Below are positions 56,625 through 64,000 of a DNA stretch of 64,000 bases, in pieces. Origin of the DNA: an uncultured bacterium (GTDB taxonomy: Bacteria > Cyanobacteriota > Vampirovibrionia > Gastranaerophilales > Gastranaerophilaceae); assembly GCA_949284985.1 (NCBI GenBank), contig CASDWY010000029.1:62001-126000 (forward strand). The letters run 5' to 3'. The notes under the pieces were generated by a model, which was not told where the DNA came from, did no database searches, and saw nothing but the letters and a program-made list of their open reading frames with translations. The translations under genes and the position numbers were made by a program. Within the stretch, counting starts at the first letter, position 1; the number at the start of each line of letters is the position of its first letter.

Positions 56625-57860
56625 ATGCTAGTAAATGATGTATTGGTTATGATTTTGGCCGGTGGTGAAGGAAAAAGACTTTATCCGCTAACCAGAGATC
56701 GTGCAAAACCTGCGGTGCCTTTTGGCGGTAGGTATAGAATTATTGATTTTGTTATTAATAATTTTGTTAACTCAGGGTTTTATAAAATTAAAATTTTAAC
56801 TCAGTATAAGTCAGATTCACTTAACAAACATATTACAAGAGGTTGGGTATTGTCTCCATTTTTAAATCAGTATGTTGATTTGGTTCCTGCGCAAATGAGG
56901 ACAGATGGTGCTTGGTATAAAGGGACAGCAGATGCAATTTTTCAGAATTTAAATCAAATTGATGATGAACACGCAAAATATATTTGTGTTTTTGGAGGAG
57001 ACCACATTTATAAGATGGATGTTACTCAGATGCTTAAGTATCATAAACGCAGAAAGGCTGACTTAACAATTTCAGCAATTCCTGTGCCCATTGAACTTGC
57101 TTCAGAATATGGCATTATAGAAGTTGATGAAGACTGGAGACTGACCGGATTTATTGAAAAACCGCAGCATAGACCTAAGACAATTCCTGGAAGAGATGAT
57201 TATTGTCTTGCTTCAATGGGAAATTATATTTTTAATTCATCAAGCATAAAAAAAGAATTAATAAATGATAGTAAATGCTTTGAATCTAATCATGATTTTG
57301 GAAAAAATATTATACCTAATATGCTTGAGAATGGCTCAAGGGTTTTTGTTTATGATTTTTCAAAAAATGAGTTTGCAGGAATGAGTCCGTCAGAAGCCGG
57401 CTATTGGCGAGATGTTGGGACTGTAGATGCATATTGGCAGGCTAACATGGATTTATTGAGCTATCAACCTGAGCTTAATTTGTACTCTGAATATTGGCCG
57501 TTGAGAACATTTAATTATAATTATCCGCCTGCTAAGTTTATTTGGGAAGAAGGTGAACGTGTAGGAACAGCAACAAATTCAATGGTTTCAGAAGGATGCA
57601 TAATCTCTGGGGGAAGCATTTCACGTTGCGTCTTATCTCCTAAAGTTCGGATTAATAGTTTCTCAAATGTTGTTGATTCTATACTAATGGAAAATGTCAA
57701 TATTGGCAGACATTGTGAGATTAGAAAAGCGATTATTGACAAAAATGTTGATATTCCTGCTTATACAAAAATCGGATTTTCTCGAGAAGATGATGTAGCA
57801 AGAGGTTTTTATGTTTCCCAAGGCGGTATTACAGTTGTTCCAAAAGGTGCTAAATTGTAA
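56625..57860 (+). CDS. glgC: Glucose-1-phosphate adenylyltransferase
   Basis: Makes ADP-glucose for glycogen. 411 residues: ILAGGEGKRLYPLTRDRAKPAVPF in parts, YKGTADAIFQNLN, VFGGDHIYKMD, the sugar-binding GFIEKPQHRP and YWRDVGTVDAYW, and a C-terminal left-handed beta helix (about 300-411). TTAGGAGGTT precedes the ATG. No other glg gene is adjacent. The last gene before a clear terminator. Confidence 0.96.
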   Translation: MLVNDVLVMILAGGEGKRLYPLTRDRAKPAVPFGGRYRIIDFVINNFVNSGFYKIKILTQYKSDSLNKHITRGWVLSPFLNQYVDLVPAQMRTDGAWYKGTADAIFQNLNQIDDEHAKYICVFGGDHIYKMDVTQMLKYHKRRKADLTISAIPVPIELASEYGIIEVDEDWRLTGFIEKPQHRPKTIPGRDDYCLASMGNYIFNSSSIKKELINDSKCFESNHDFGKNIIPNMLENGSRVFVYDFSKNEFAGMSPSEAGYWRDVGTVDAYWQANMDLLSYQPELNLYSEYWPLRTFNYNYPPAKFIWEEGERVGTATNSMVSEGCIISGGSISRCVLSPKVRINSFSNVVDSILMENVNIGRHCEIRKAIIDKNVDIPAYTKIGFSREDDVARGFYVSQGGITVVPKGAKL

Positions 57861-57865
57861 ATAAT

Positions 57866-57888
57866 AAAAGCCCAAAATTGGGCTTTTT
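57866..57888 (+). terminator. Intrinsic terminator of glgC
   Basis: AAAAGCCCAA pairs with TTGGGCTTTT followed by a further T; starts 6 bases after the stop. Confidence 0.88.
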
Positions 57889-57908
57889 GATGTGAATTAG
57901 AAAAAACC

Positions 57909-57936
57909 TTGCATGCGCTAATTTTGATAGTACAAT
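57909..57936 (+). promoter_or_regulatory. Promoter of the EamA permease gene
   Basis: TTGCAT (57909-57914), 16 bases, TACAAT (57931-57936). The ATG at 57966 follows with GGGGAAAAG. Confidence 0.5.
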
Positions 57937-57965
57937 ATTGCTTATTGAAGTTAGTGGGGAAAAGA

Positions 57966-58946
57966 ATGCTAAAAGTTCTTACTACAGGAGATAATAACAA
58001 AAGACGTGAAATGTTTGCATATATTTCACTTTTCTTTTGTATGATTACATATGGTGCCTCTTTTTTAGCTATGAAGGTTGTTCTTTTTCAATATTCCCCG
58101 ACAACAATGATGATGTTTAGAATGTGTATTTCAAGCACAGTGTTTATTCCATTTATGCTTACTGTGTATAAAAATATTAAGATACGCAAAAGTGATATAG
58201 GTCTTTTGTTATTGATGACAATATGCGAGCCATGCTTGTATTTTTTATTTGAAGCAAATGCTTTGAGTTTTACTACCTCATCACAGGCTGGGATTGTATA
58301 TTCTATGCTGCCGCTATTTATTACAATAGGTGCAATAATAATTCTTCGTGAAAAAGTTCCTTTGGCAGCTTTTGGGGGGTTTTTGATTGCAATAGTAGGT
58401 TCGATAATGCTTTCTTGCGGTTCTACAGCAACTGAAATTGCTCCAAGACCACTGTTGGGAAACACTTTAGAGTTTATGGCAGTTATAATGACTACTGTGA
58501 GTATTATAACCACAAAATATCTTATGGATCGTTACCCGCCATTTTTTTTAGCAGCATTTCAGACAATATCTGGTGCAGTTTTTTTTACAGCACTTAATAT
58601 AGTACAAGGGCATAGTTTTCATTTGAATTTAAATATGACTACGTTTGTAATAATTTACCTGGGTATTGTTACTGTTTCAGATTATGCATTATACAACTTT
58701 GCTATGTGTACGCTTTCTGCAAGCAAAGCATCAGCATTCCTTTACCTTCAACCTGTTTTTGCTATTTTCTTTGGAGTTGTTTTCCTTAATGAATTTCTTT
58801 CTCCTATACAAATTGTTGCAGTAATAATGATATTTGTAGGATTAATATTAAGCCAGAAAAAAATGCTTGTTCGAGCAAGGCGTATTGCTCGAAATATTAA
58901 ATCCACCATTAGGAGCGACATAGGAGCTATTAAAATTTACAAATAG
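57966..58946 (+). CDS. EamA/DMT-family permease
   Basis: 326 residues, ten hydrophobic helices in two EamA repeats (about 18-155 and 165-300). Family marks include ITYGASFLAMKVVL near the N-terminus, FTTSSQAGIVYSMLPLF, and ASAFLYLQPVFAIFFGVVFLNE in the second repeat. Such proteins export metabolites or amino acids; substrate unknown. The C-terminus is basic and cytoplasmic. Single-gene unit between terminator and RND operon. Confidence 0.9.
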   Translation: MLKVLTTGDNNKRREMFAYISLFFCMITYGASFLAMKVVLFQYSPTTMMMFRMCISSTVFIPFMLTVYKNIKIRKSDIGLLLLMTICEPCLYFLFEANALSFTTSSQAGIVYSMLPLFITIGAIIILREKVPLAAFGGFLIAIVGSIMLSCGSTATEIAPRPLLGNTLEFMAVIMTTVSIITTKYLMDRYPPFFLAAFQTISGAVFFTALNIVQGHSFHLNLNMTTFVIIYLGIVTVSDYALYNFAMCTLSASKASAFLYLQPVFAIFFGVVFLNEFLSPIQIVAVIMIFVGLILSQKKMLVRARRIARNIKSTIRSDIGAIKIYK

Positions 58947-58970
58947 ACTTATTTTTAAATTTATGATATA

Positions 58971-58993
58971 TGTTATTATAATAACATTATACT
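58971..58993 (+). promoter_or_regulatory. Palindromic operator in the RND pump promoter
   Basis: TGTTATTATAATAACA (58971-58986) is a perfect 16-base palindrome. It is followed by a -10-like TATACT (58988-58993), so a bound repressor would sit between -35 and -10. The pump genes begin at 59019. Confidence 0.5.
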
Positions 58994-59018
58994 AGTTAAC
59001 TTGGCATGGAGAGAATTA

Positions 59019-60185
59019 ATGAGTAAAAATAAGAATAAAAAGATATTAACGATAATAGTTGCTATAGTATTTATAGCAATGTTTGTTATGGCAGCAAAGA
59101 GAATAATTATAAGTAAGTGGTCTGCAGAATCAAATAAACGCCCTGTTGGAGTCGAAATGGCGGCTGTTGAAGAACGAGAAATATATGACAAATTAAGTTC
59201 AACAGGAAGAATTGAGGCTAAATATTCTGTAGATGTTGTTGCTAGGGTTCAAGGTTGGATAAAAAAATCTTATTTTACTGAAGGAGCATATGTTAATAAA
59301 GGTAATTTACTCTTTTTAATAGAGCCGGATAATTATGAAATAGCTGTTAATCAAGCAAAAGCTGATTTGCAAAAAGCTCAAGCAGATTATGTTAATGCAG
59401 AAAAAGATTTAAAAAGAGCACAAGAACTTGTTAAACTTGACTATGTAAGTAAATCTTATTATGACCAAGCCTTGTCAAAGCGAGATATGGCAAAAGCATC
59501 AGTAGCAGCAGCAAAAGCAGCACTTTCAAATGCAAATCTAAATCTTAGCTATACAAGAGTAGTTGCTCCTGTTACTGGAAAAGTCGGCAAGATACTTATT
59601 ACGGAAGGAAACCTTGTTGATCCAAGTGCAGGTGCTTTGACGAAAATTGTTAGTACAACACCTATTTACGCATACTTTAATGTTAAGAGTGAAGATTACT
59701 TAAACTTTCAAAAACATGAAGATAAACAGTTGAAAAACAGCATGGTAGAATTAACCCTTGCAGATGGGTCAATATATCCTTATAAAGGTAAAGTAGAGTT
59801 TGTTAATAACGAAGTTGATCCTTCAGTGGGAACAATTGGTTTGAGAGCTACATTTGATAATCCGAACTCAATACTTGTTCCAAGCGATTATGTAGATGTC
59901 ACTATAACTTCACAAAATCCACGAAAAGTACTGCTTGTACCACAAGAAGCAGTGCAAGAAAGCAAAGATGGAATGCTTGTTTATACAGTTGATGATGAAA
60001 GCAAGGCAATTCCGGTAATTATTAAAACCGATGGTCAGTATGATGGACAGTGGATAGTTACAGAAGGCTTAAATGCAGGTGATAAAGTTATTTCAAAAGG
60101 GCTTTTAAGTGTAAAACCGCAAGCTAAGGTAGCTGTAGTTGAGCCTAAAGAACAAAACAATAAAAATAATGACGAAACAAAATAA
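59019..60185 (+). CDS. RND efflux periplasmic adaptor (HlyD/AcrA family)
   Basis: 388 residues. N-terminal membrane anchor (about 8-28) without a lipobox, lipoyl half-domains (VDVVARVQGWIKKSYFTEGAYVNKG in parts), an alpha hairpin (about 105-165, Ala/Lys-rich), and the beta-barrel and membrane-proximal domains with VVAPVTGKVGKILITEGNLV. It bridges the inner-membrane pump and outer-membrane channel. The ATG at 59019 has GGAGAG ahead. First gene of a three-gene efflux operon. Confidence 0.94.
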   Translation: MSKNKNKKILTIIVAIVFIAMFVMAAKRIIISKWSAESNKRPVGVEMAAVEEREIYDKLSSTGRIEAKYSVDVVARVQGWIKKSYFTEGAYVNKGNLLFLIEPDNYEIAVNQAKADLQKAQADYVNAEKDLKRAQELVKLDYVSKSYYDQALSKRDMAKASVAAAKAALSNANLNLSYTRVVAPVTGKVGKILITEGNLVDPSAGALTKIVSTTPIYAYFNVKSEDYLNFQKHEDKQLKNSMVELTLADGSIYPYKGKVEFVNNEVDPSVGTIGLRATFDNPNSILVPSDYVDVTITSQNPRKVLLVPQEAVQESKDGMLVYTVDDESKAIPVIIKTDGQYDGQWIVTEGLNAGDKVISKGLLSVKPQAKVAVVEPKEQNNKNNDETK

Positions 60186-60204
60186 CAGATGAGAAGAGAG
60201 AACA

Positions 60205-63200
60205 ATGAGTAACGATAAAAAGCAAGCAAACGGTAAAGACTGGTATATATTTATTACAAAGCCAAGATTTGCTATTGTAATTTCAATATTTATTACACTA
60301 GTAGGTGTGCTTGCAATGATGAGCTTAAAGCTGGAGAAGTATCCGGACATTACACCGGTACAGGTAGCAATTTCTGCTTCATATCCTGGAGCAAGCGCTG
60401 ATGTAATTGAATCATCTGTTGCGTCATTAATTGAGTCACAGGTAAATGGTGTTGAAAACATGATTTACATGACTTCTGTTTCAAAGGACGATGCATACAC
60501 AGCAACAGTATATTTTGATATTGGTACAAATAAAGATATTGCTCTTGTTAACACGCAGAACAGAATATCTCAAGTTGAACCAAGGCTCCCAGAAGATGTA
60601 AAGAGGCTTGGGGTAACGGCAAAAACTAAGGTTTCGGGTGCCGGACTTATGATTTTAGCTGTATATTCGCCTGACAATAGCGTTTCACAGCTTGATGTGT
60701 CAAACTATGCTTCTATATTTATTAAAGATGAGTTAGCCCGTATTAAGGGGGTTGGCGAAATAACTGTATTTGGTACTGGGGAATATAGTATTAGAATATG
60801 GTTAAATCCTCAAAAAATGGCAAACCTTAATGTTTCAACTACAGAAATACAATCTGCTGTAACAGCGCAAAATACACAAGTTTCTGCCGGGTCTTTTGGT
60901 CAGTTACCGATGTTAGATCCGCAAAAACTTCAAGTAACTTTGCGTACAAAAGGACGTTTAGTTGAACCTGAAGAATTTGAGTCAATTATTATCAGAGAAA
61001 ATAACGATGGCTCAAAAATATATCTTAAAGATGTTGCAAGAGTTGAGCTTGGAGCACAAACTTATGCCTCTATTGGTCGCTTTGATGGTGCGCCTACTGC
61101 AATGATGCAAATTATCCAAGTCCCGGGTGCAAATGCAATTCAAGTTGCTGATGAGGTTAAAAAAGAGCTTAAAAGAATTGAAAAAACACTTCCTGATGGT
61201 ATTAAGATAGAAATTGCCAGAGATGAAACAATGTTTGTAATAGAGTCTATGGCAGAAGTTACAAAAACAATTTTTGAAGCATCTGCAATAGTAATTGCTT
61301 TAACCTATCTTTTCTTGGGATCTGTCACAGCAACATTAGCTCCGCTGTTTGCCATTCCGGTTTCACTTGTTGGTACATTCTCGTTCTTACCGGTTTTTGG
61401 TATGTCTATAAACACTTTAACATTATTTGCGATGGTATTGGCTGTTGGAACAGTTGTAGACGATGCAATTGTTGTTGTGGAGAACGTTCAACGACATATT
61501 GAAAATGGTAAACCAACAAAAGAAGCAGTGCAGCTAACTATGGAGGAAGTTGGTGGTGCTCTTGTTGCAATGGCGTTAGTGTTGATGGCAGTATTTGTCC
61601 CGGTTGCGTTTGTACCTGGTTTGTCAGGGCTTATGTACAAACAGTTTGCTGTGTGTATTGCGGTTTCTATTATGCTTTCTGCAATTGTTGCACTTACTTT
61701 ATCTCCAGCAATATGTACGATTTTTATGCGCCAAGAATCAGAAGAAAGCAAGCCAAAATTTGTCAAACTTTTTGATAATTGGTTTAGGAAATTTACAGAA
61801 GAAACATATATGAAAGCTGTTAAGGTCTTTGTTTATAATAAAAAATTGACAGGTACAGTCTTTGTTGGGTTATGTCTTCTTACATTAATATTGTTTAAAA
61901 TTACACCAACAGGCTTTATTCCAAATGAGGACCAAGGTGTATTGATGGGTTCAATAAACTTGCCTGCAAGTACTTCACTGAACAGAACTGATGATTATGT
62001 TCGTAAGATTGAAGCTGCTGCAGAAAATATAGATGGAATCGAAAAAGTAATGGCATTTGTCGGAATGAATGGATCCAATACAGCGTTTATGGTATTCCAG
62101 CTTAAGGATTTTGATTATCGTGAGCTTAGTGTTTTTTCAAAATTTTGGCGATTAATTCAAGGAAAACCTACTGATCTTTCGGATCAAGCTATACAAAACA
62201 GAATATATCAAGCAATTGCTCCTTATAAAGAAGGTTCTACATATTTGATTGTACCACCGGCAATTTCAGGACTTAGTATGTATGGTGGATTTGAATTTCA
62301 AATGTTATCAAAAGGTGAGTATACACCTCTTGAACTTTCTACCATGGCTAATAATTTTATGGTAAAAGCTAATCAAGACAGCAATTTAAGCAATGTATTT
62401 AATACCTATCAAGCTAATATGTTGCAATATTATGTAGATATAGATATAGCTAAAGCCTTAGCACAAGGAATTAACTTGCAGGATCTTTATTCTACATTGG
62501 CGTCTAATTTTGGTACTTATTATATAAATGACTTTAATAAATTGGGTCGTGTATTTAGGGTTCAAATGCAAGCAGACTCAATGTATAGGCGGAATCCTGA
62601 TGATTTGGAAAAAATATATGTAAAAAATAATGCAGGAAAAATGGTTCCAATTGCGACTGTTGTTTCGCTTAGAAAAGATATAGGAGCAACAGTTATTAAC
62701 AGATACAATCAGTATCGATCAATTCAGTTTAACGGAAACCCTGCAACAGGAAAAAGCTCCGGTCAAGCGATGAAAGCTATGGAAGATTTGGCTGTTAAAG
62801 AATTTCCAAAAGATGTTGGATTTGAATGGTCCGGTACATCTAAACAAGAACTTGAATCTTCAGGAAGTACAGGTTATGTCTTAGGACTTTCATTACTGTT
62901 TGTTTATCTCTTCCTGGTTGCACTTTATGAAAGTTGGATGATACCGGTTGCGGTTCTTTTGATTACTCCTGTTGCAACTGTTGGGGCGTTAGTTTGTGTT
63001 TTTGTTGCCTCGCTTACTATGGGACAGGCTTTTGATCTTTATTCCCAAGTAGGGTTGATTATGTTAATAGGTTTAGCCGCAAAACAAGCTATCTTGATTG
63101 TTGAATTCGCGAAAGTACAGCACGAAGAAAATGGAAAAAGTATTGAAGACGCAGCAATTGAAGCAGCAAGACTACGTTTTCGTGCGGTTTGTATGACAGT

Positions 63201-63411
63201 TATTGCTTTTGTTTTGGGTGTATTGCCACTACTTCTTGCAAAAGGTGCTGGCGCAGAATCTCGTATATCTGTTGGTATAACTGTATTTGGCGGTATGCTT
63301 GCTGCCGGTACTGCAGGTACACTTTTAGTTCCGGCATTTTATGTAATTGTTCAAGATTTTACAAATAAAGTTATGCAATTTGTCAAAAAAAAGATGCATA
63401 ATGTTGATTAG
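60205..63411 (+). CDS. RND multidrug efflux transporter (AcrB/HAE1 type)
   Basis: 1068 residues, twelve helices with two large periplasmic loops. Porter signature [20 protein letters not shown] near the start, [21 protein letters not shown], and the proton-relay aspartates in [18 protein letters not shown]; the TM10 lysine is in [14 protein letters not shown]. It exports hydrophobic or amphiphilic compounds using the proton gradient. GAGAAGAGAG precedes the ATG, 19 bases after the adaptor stop. Confidence 0.96.
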   Translation: MSNDKKQANGKDWYIFITKPRFAIVISIFITLVGVLAMMSLKLEKYPDITPVQVAISASYPGASADVIESSVASLIESQVNGVENMIYMTSVSKDDAYTATVYFDIGTNKDIALVNTQNRISQVEPRLPEDVKRLGVTAKTKVSGAGLMILAVYSPDNSVSQLDVSNYASIFIKDELARIKGVGEITVFGTGEYSIRIWLNPQKMANLNVSTTEIQSAVTAQNTQVSAGSFGQLPMLDPQKLQVTLRTKGRLVEPEEFESIIIRENNDGSKIYLKDVARVELGAQTYASIGRFDGAPTAMMQIIQVPGANAIQVADEVKKELKRIEKTLPDGIKIEIARDETMFVIESMAEVTKTIFEASAIVIALTYLFLGSVTATLAPLFAIPVSLVGTFSFLPVFGMSINTLTLFAMVLAVGTVVDDAIVVVENVQRHIENGKPTKEAVQLTMEEVGGALVAMALVLMAVFVPVAFVPGLSGLMYKQFAVCIAVSIMLSAIVALTLSPAICTIFMRQESEESKPKFVKLFDNWFRKFTEETYMKAVKVFVYNKKLTGTVFVGLCLLTLILFKITPTGFIPNEDQGVLMGSINLPASTSLNRTDDYVRKIEAAAENIDGIEKVMAFVGMNGSNTAFMVFQLKDFDYRELSVFSKFWRLIQGKPTDLSDQAIQNRIYQAIAPYKEGSTYLIVPPAISGLSMYGGFEFQMLSKGEYTPLELSTMANNFMVKANQDSNLSNVFNTYQANMLQYYVDIDIAKALAQGINLQDLYSTLASNFGTYYINDFNKLGRVFRVQMQADSMYRRNPDDLEKIYVKNNAGKMVPIATVVSLRKDIGATVINRYNQYRSIQFNGNPATGKSSGQAMKAMEDLAVKEFPKDVGFEWSGTSKQELESSGSTGYVLGLSLLFVYLFLVALYESWMIPVAVLLITPVATVGALVCVFVASLTMGQAFDLYSQVGLIMLIGLAAKQAILIVEFAKVQHEENGKSIEDAAIEAARLRFRAVCMTVIAFVLGVLPLLLAKGAGAESRISVGITVFGGMLAAGTAGTLLVPAFYVIVQDFTNKVMQFVKKKMHNVD

Positions 63412-63432
63412 TTAACAACGAGTTAAGGGAAA

Positions 63433-64000
63433 ATGAAAAAGATATTTATTACAACATTAATAATGATACTGTCACTCGAAGCAGCACTACCAGCTATTTC
63501 ACAAGATAGCACTTTGCCGTCGGGTATTAATGATATTGTTCAGCCAGAACCTGTCGCAGCTACTCCTGTTACAACTAAACCATCATTTTGGAAAAAATTT
63601 AAGTTAAATAAACTTAAGTCTAAAAAAATTGTACAAGCAAAACATAAAAATCAACAGCAAGAACCATCACAAGATGCGGCTGGAGTTGTTGCAAATGAAG
63701 GAAAAAGCGTATTTAACTCAGAGACCATAGCGACAAAATCATCTGATAAAGAAATTAAATCTATTGCTCAAATACAGGAAGATTTTAAGAAAAAAAGTTG
63801 GAGTGAAAAACGAAAAGCAAAAAGTGCTGAAAACGATATGACAGTGAAAGAACGTCAAGTTGCATTAGCAGATAAAATTAATAGTGATGTTTTGAATGAA
63901 GATATTATTGAATCATCAACATCATCAACATCATCAACTTTAACCATAAAAGGCGGAGTTGAAGAAAATGTTTTAGTATCTGTTGATGATTGTATAAAGC
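63433..64000 (+). CDS. TolC-family outer-membrane channel, N-terminal part (runs off the right edge)
   Basis: 189 codons are visible. A signal peptide (1-23, ending PAIS) is followed by a long basic, low-complexity extension (about 25-165) with FWKKFKLNKLKSKK and a Ser/Thr tract. The mature-domain start follows: LVSVDDCIK matches the usual TolC opening (L-(S/T)-L-x-x-A-I-x-L-A). Position after adaptor and pump supports the role of outer-membrane exit duct. AAGGGA precedes the ATG. The extension between signal peptide and TolC domain is much longer than normal. Confidence 0.75.
   Translation, partial: MKKIFITTLIMILSLEAALPAISQDSTLPSGINDIVQPEPVAATPVTTKPSFWKKFKLNKLKSKKIVQAKHKNQQQEPSQDAAGVVANEGKSVFNSETIATKSSDKEIKSIAQIQEDFKKKSWSEKRKAKSAENDMTVKERQVALADKINSDVLNEDIIESSTSSTSSTLTIKGGVEENVLVSVDDCIK
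63909..63938 (+). repeat. In-frame TCA-TCA-ACA microsatellite in the TolC-like gene
   Basis: About three 9-base units (TCATCAACA) encode Ser-Ser-Thr three times, in phase with the reading frame. The repeat can change length by 3 residues without breaking the frame. Confidence 0.7.

Noticed and set aside
60105-60461. 118-codon minus-strand frame across the adaptor/pump junction
   Set aside because: Antisense to two conserved genes; no start signal.

Overview
This 64 kb window comes from a low-GC bacterial chromosome with an envelope of Gram-negative type. Evidence for the envelope is an AsmA-like protein, a tripartite RND pump with a TolC-like start, and an AMIN-like protein. The gene content best fits a non-photosynthetic sister lineage of the cyanobacteria (Melainabacteria/Vampirovibrionia, probably Gastranaerophilales-like). 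Pointers are: ATP synthase beta and epsilon genes in their own two-gene operon, as in cyanobacteria; pseudopilins with a KA|FTLAE or KA|FTFVE cleavage region; HydF, which implies [FeFe]-hydrogenase and fermentation; and several lineage-specific hypothetical proteins. The assignment is an inference from gene content; no rRNA or other marker gene is present.

Layout. 1-3.4 kb: AsmA-like fragment, ilvC, atpC-atpD. 3.5-8.1 kb: a leaderless GT2 glycosyltransferase, then a module made of a dehydratase-activase-like ASKHA ATPase, a cysteine-rich protein with an internal duplication, a glutamate/dicarboxylate symporter and a divergent P-loop ATPase. 8.1-12 kb: apt, a REC-GGDEF*-REC regulator, a sensorless histidine kinase, a small unknown gene and a NarL-type regulator. 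12-19.2 kb: cell-wall cluster murF-mraY-murD-ftsW-murG-folC. 19.2-30 kb: a group-2-like sigma factor, mtnA, a membrane protein, ruvC, a TPR protein, a PLP enzyme of the 'aluminium resistance' family, a lone solute-binding lipoprotein, an AMIN-like protein and a short-form basic amino-acid decarboxylase. 30-38.8 kb: ligA, hydF, ychF, lepA and a GT8 transferase. 38.9-48.4 kb: dut, a REC-STAS protein, nifU-nifS, a GlcD-type oxidase, a putative zincin, two tandem pseudopilins, mtnP and yggT. 48.4-53.7 kb: two lineage-specific membrane proteins, serA and a class V aminotransferase. 54-64 kb: a PDZ-less HtrA-like protease, a FliO-like protein, a NeuB-like synthase with a KdsC-like phosphatase, glgC, an EamA permease and the RND efflux operon, cut by the window end.

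Themes. Methylthioadenosine salvage (mtnP, mtnA) and a decarboxylase point to polyamine metabolism. The serA/aminotransferase pair makes serine. NifU/NifS and HydF fit an anaerobic iron-sulfur economy. The most interesting regulatory observation is that several genes without a Shine-Dalgarno sequence have an exact TATAAT six or seven bases before the ATG, suggesting frequent leaderless transcription. In two divergent pairs, both promoters appear to use the same -35 hexamer. The most interesting protein-level observation is the small activase module at 4.5-8.1 kb, whose presumed target protein is not a recognisable dehydratase. No tRNA, rRNA, CRISPR array, insertion sequence or phage gene was found.
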